Source: Eggerthellaceae bacterium
GTDB taxonomy: Bacteria; Actinomycetota; Coriobacteriia; Coriobacteriales; Eggerthellaceae
Assembly (NCBI GenBank): GCA_900753095.1
Contig: CAADXT010000108.1
Location: 1 to 7,221 of the forward strand
Reading direction: 5' to 3'
Length of the DNA stretch: 7,221 bases
A program made the translations under genes and the position numbers. The notes below the pieces were generated by a model that searched no databases, was not told the DNA's origin, and saw nothing but the letters and a program-made list of their open reading frames with translations. This document shows positions 6,040-7,221 of the stretch, piece after piece. The stretch's first letter is position 1. Every line of letters starts with the position of its first letter.

Positions 6040-6074
6040 GGCGGGGAGCCGGAAGCAGCCGGCCCCCATTCGCC
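6040..6074. repeat. GC-rich imperfect hairpin after the WYL gene
   Basis: GCCGG (6048-6052) pairs with CCGGC (6059-6063) over AAGCAG; GGG (6044-6046) with CCC and GGCG (6040-6043) with CGCC (6071-6074) extend it across a one-base bulge and a small internal loop. There is no T-run on either strand, so it is not a typical intrinsic terminator, though it could slow polymerase or protect the 3' end of the WYL mRNA. Confidence 0.5.
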
Positions 6075-6145
6075 TGCGCAGGGCAAAACCGAGAGAAAGG
6101 ATGGGAAGGATGAAACCGAAAGGAGTTCAGCTTGCCCTTGCGCAG
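6074..6145. repeat. Inverted repeat around a purine-rich loop with a tiny ORF
   Basis: CTGCGCAGGGCAA (6074-6086) pairs with TTGCCCTTGCGCAG (6132-6145), 13 pairs with one bulged T. The 45-base loop is strongly purine-rich on the plus strand and contains AAAGGA (6097-6102) eight bases before ATG 6110, which opens a 15-codon frame ending at TAG 6155-6157 (MKPKGVQLALAQRPL). In-frame ATG 6101 is an alternative start. The repeat is plainly visible; its role is unknown and translation of the tiny frame is speculative. Confidence 0.45.
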
Positions 6146-6154
6146 CGGCCTCTG

Positions 6155-6184
6155 TAGGAACGGCCTCTTGATGGTTCGTATAAT
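6155..6184 (+). promoter_or_regulatory. Consensus -10 TATAAT in a palindrome, orphan promoter candidate
   Basis: TATAAT (6179-6184) is an exact -10 match and is embedded in the odd palindrome CGTATAATACG (6177-6187), so the minus strand also reads TATTAT. The best -35 at 17 to 18 bases is the poor TAGGAA (6155-6160). No plus-strand gene follows; the next element is a terminator-like hairpin ending at 6292, so transcription from here would give a short non-coding RNA. Confidence 0.35.
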
Positions 6185-6190
6185 ACGCGG

Positions 6191-6292
6191 CTTGGCAAGC
6201 GTGAGTGGGTATTGCAGTGGACAGCTGAAAAATTTTGCCAAATAGTCTGACAGCAAACAGTCGAGCAGGCTTATCGGGAGTGAGCCGTTTTT
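6191..6292 (+). ncRNA. Possible small RNA of about 100 bases
   Basis: A transcript started by the TATAAT at 6179 and ended at the hairpin GGCTTA (6268-6273) with TGAGCC (6281-6286), plus five T at 6288-6292, would be about 100 bases. It begins with CTTGGCAAG (6191-6199) and contains TTTGCCAAA (6234-6242), which is nearly complementary and could form a long-range stem. No coding frame of note is inside. This is inferred from flanking signals only and matches no RNA family I recognise. Confidence 0.22.
6268..6292 (+). terminator. Terminator-like hairpin before the tcdA 3' end
   Basis: GGCTTA (6268-6273) pairs with TGAGCC (6281-6286), including one T-G wobble, over a seven-base loop, then G and five T. 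The stem is short (six pairs), so strength is doubtful. It points toward the convergent tcdA gene and would limit read-through into it. Confidence 0.4.
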
Positions 6293-6352
6293 GACGTTTG
6301 CGGTAACTAGGCTATCGGCGATCAAACGATGGGCTGTTGGCCTATGGGGCTT

Positions 6353-7159
6353 TTATTTCCCCATCAAATCCTTTGCCACTTCCGCGCCGATGGCAAGGCC
6401 CATGGCGGCGGGGACAAAGGCATTGCTGCCAGGCACGCTGCGGCGCTGCAGGCAGGTGCGTTCGCTGCCCGGCGGGCATACGCAACCTGCCGCGCAACCG
6501 GCCTTACCGTCTTCTGCCAGCTTCACAGTGGGCTCGGGTGAATAGGCAACCTTCAATCCCTTGATGCCTCGTTTGCGCAGCTCTTTGCGGATGATGCGCG
6601 CCAGGCGGCAGATGGACGTTTCCGAAATGTCGGCGATGCGGATGGCGGTAGGGTCCAGCTTGTTGCCTGCTCCCATAGCGGAGATGATGGGCGTTCCCAC
6701 TGCTTTTGCTTGGGTGACCAGGTTCAGTTTCGCCGTTACCGTGTCAACGCAGTCGACGATGTAATCGTATTGGGCGAAATCGAACTGCCCTGCCGTGTCG
6801 GGCAGGTAAAAGCATTTGTGCTTGGTTATTTTGCAGTCGGGGCTTATATCCAGTAGATGCTGTTCCATGGCGTCGACTTTGTCTTCGCCGATGGTTTTCC
6901 AGGTGGCAATTACCTGGCGGTTGATGTTGGTAAGGCATACCTTGTCGTCATCCACGATGTCGATAGCGCCCAGACCGCTGCGTACCAGCGATTCGCATAC
7001 GTAGCCGCCAACGCCGCCGCACCCGAACACGATAACGCGCGCATTCCGCAACGCCTCAACGCCTTCGTTGCCAAACACCAAGCGGGTACGGGAAAACTGA
7101 TCAAGCACAGCATGCCTTTCTTCTATTGCGTGAAACGTTGCCATTGTAGGATATTCCAC
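6353..7159 (-). CDS. tcdA: tRNA threonylcarbamoyladenosine (t6A) dehydratase, TcdA
   Basis: An E1-like ThiF/MoeB/HesA-fold enzyme that uses ATP to dehydrate t6A at position 37 of ANN-decoding tRNAs to the cyclic form ct6A, in the cytoplasm; in E. coli it works with the CsdA-CsdE sulfur system. The protein is 268 residues, about the length of E. coli TcdA. Visible signatures are QFSRTRLVFG (21-30), the nucleotide loop GCGGVG (46-51), NINRQ (78-82), the lysine of GEDKVDAM (94), DYIVDCVDTV (132-141), GAGNKLDPT (163-171) and GSNAFVPAAMGL (244-255). The start is uncertain: GTG 7159 has AGGA nine bases upstream, while ATG 7144 has GGA ten bases upstream and loses five residues; both precede the conserved region. 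Odd: four cysteines at 222, 226, 228 and 236 just before the C-terminal helix. It is convergent with the WYL gene, with no clear terminator of its own. Confidence 0.93.
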   Translation of the reverse strand: MEYPTMATFHAIEERHAVLDQFSRTRLVFGNEGVEALRNARVIVFGCGGVGGYVCESLVRSGLGAIDIVDDDKVCLTNINRQVIATWKTIGEDKVDAMEQHLLDISPDCKITKHKCFYLPDTAGQFDFAQYDYIVDCVDTVTAKLNLVTQAKAVGTPIISAMGAGNKLDPTAIRIADISETSICRLARIIRKELRKRGIKGLKVAYSPEPTVKLAEDGKAGCAAGCVCPPGSERTCLQRRSVPGSNAFVPAAMGLAIGAEVAKDLMGK

Positions 7160-7206
7160 TGACGGCTGTCCTGTTGGACGGCAAAACCTATGAACTCATC
7201 GGAATG

Positions 7207-7221
7207 AAAAAGCGCCCGCTC
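7207..7221 (-). terminator. Probable half of a terminator cut by the window edge
   Basis: On the minus strand the last 15 bases read GAGCGGGCGC followed by TTTTT, the look of a 3' stem arm and U-tract whose other arm lies beyond the window. It would end a minus-strand gene upstream of tcdA, or act in both directions. The missing arm means this cannot be confirmed. Confidence 0.35.

Noticed and set aside
5364..6086. A 240-codon minus-strand frame opposite the WYL gene.
   Set aside because: It starts at a TTG with no convincing ribosome binding site and is a shadow of the conserved WYL coding sequence.
7150..7221. A plus-strand frame at the right edge reading VLLDGKTYELIGMKKRPL.
   Set aside because: It looks protein-like, but no start with a ribosome binding site is present, and the last bases fit half of a terminator better; it cannot be judged without the sequence beyond the window.
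1..7221. A search by eye for CRISPR repeats, transposase genes, integrase/att sites, tRNA or rRNA.
   Set aside because: None was seen; the genes are ordinary chromosomal ones and the interest lies in regulation and the merged frame.

Overview
The window (about 57% G+C by eye) carries ordinary bacterial chromosomal genes. AGGA-type ribosome binding sites, several TTG/GTG starts and compact intrinsic terminators with U-tracts suit a Gram-positive. The protein styles (WYL regulator, MHS permease, TcdA) would fit a Coriobacteriia-like actinobacterium, but that placement is a low-confidence inference. I see no insertion sequence, phage gene, CRISPR array, rRNA or tRNA.

Layout from left to right: (1) the 3' part of a coiled-coil DUF2130 protein with a nuclease-like GD...ExK signature, closed by a strong terminator; (2) a SotB/YdeA-type sugar efflux permease with a TTG start; (3) a 436-bp intergenic region that looks like a regulated leader: promoter candidate, two small hairpins, a 15-codon Ile-rich leader peptide, competing hairpins and a long terminator; (4) an MHS-family (metabolite:H+ symporter) permease whose frame has no stop codon and runs through an internal intrinsic terminator into (5) a WYL-domain transcriptional regulator, so the sequence as given is one 885-codon frame; (6) a 368-bp intergenic region rich in inverted repeats, with a consensus TATAAT and a terminator-like hairpin; (7) on the minus strand, tcdA, the tRNA t6A dehydratase; (8) at the right edge, what looks like half of another terminator.

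The genes do not form one pathway. The functional unit most worth attention is the MHS permease, its attenuator-like leader and the WYL regulator behind it. The leader is arranged as in amino-acid attenuation, with Ile codons followed by mutually exclusive hairpins. The loss of a stop codon between permease and regulator is either a sequence error, a recent mutation or a deliberate non-stop/fusion arrangement. Everything functional here is inferred from sequence reading alone.
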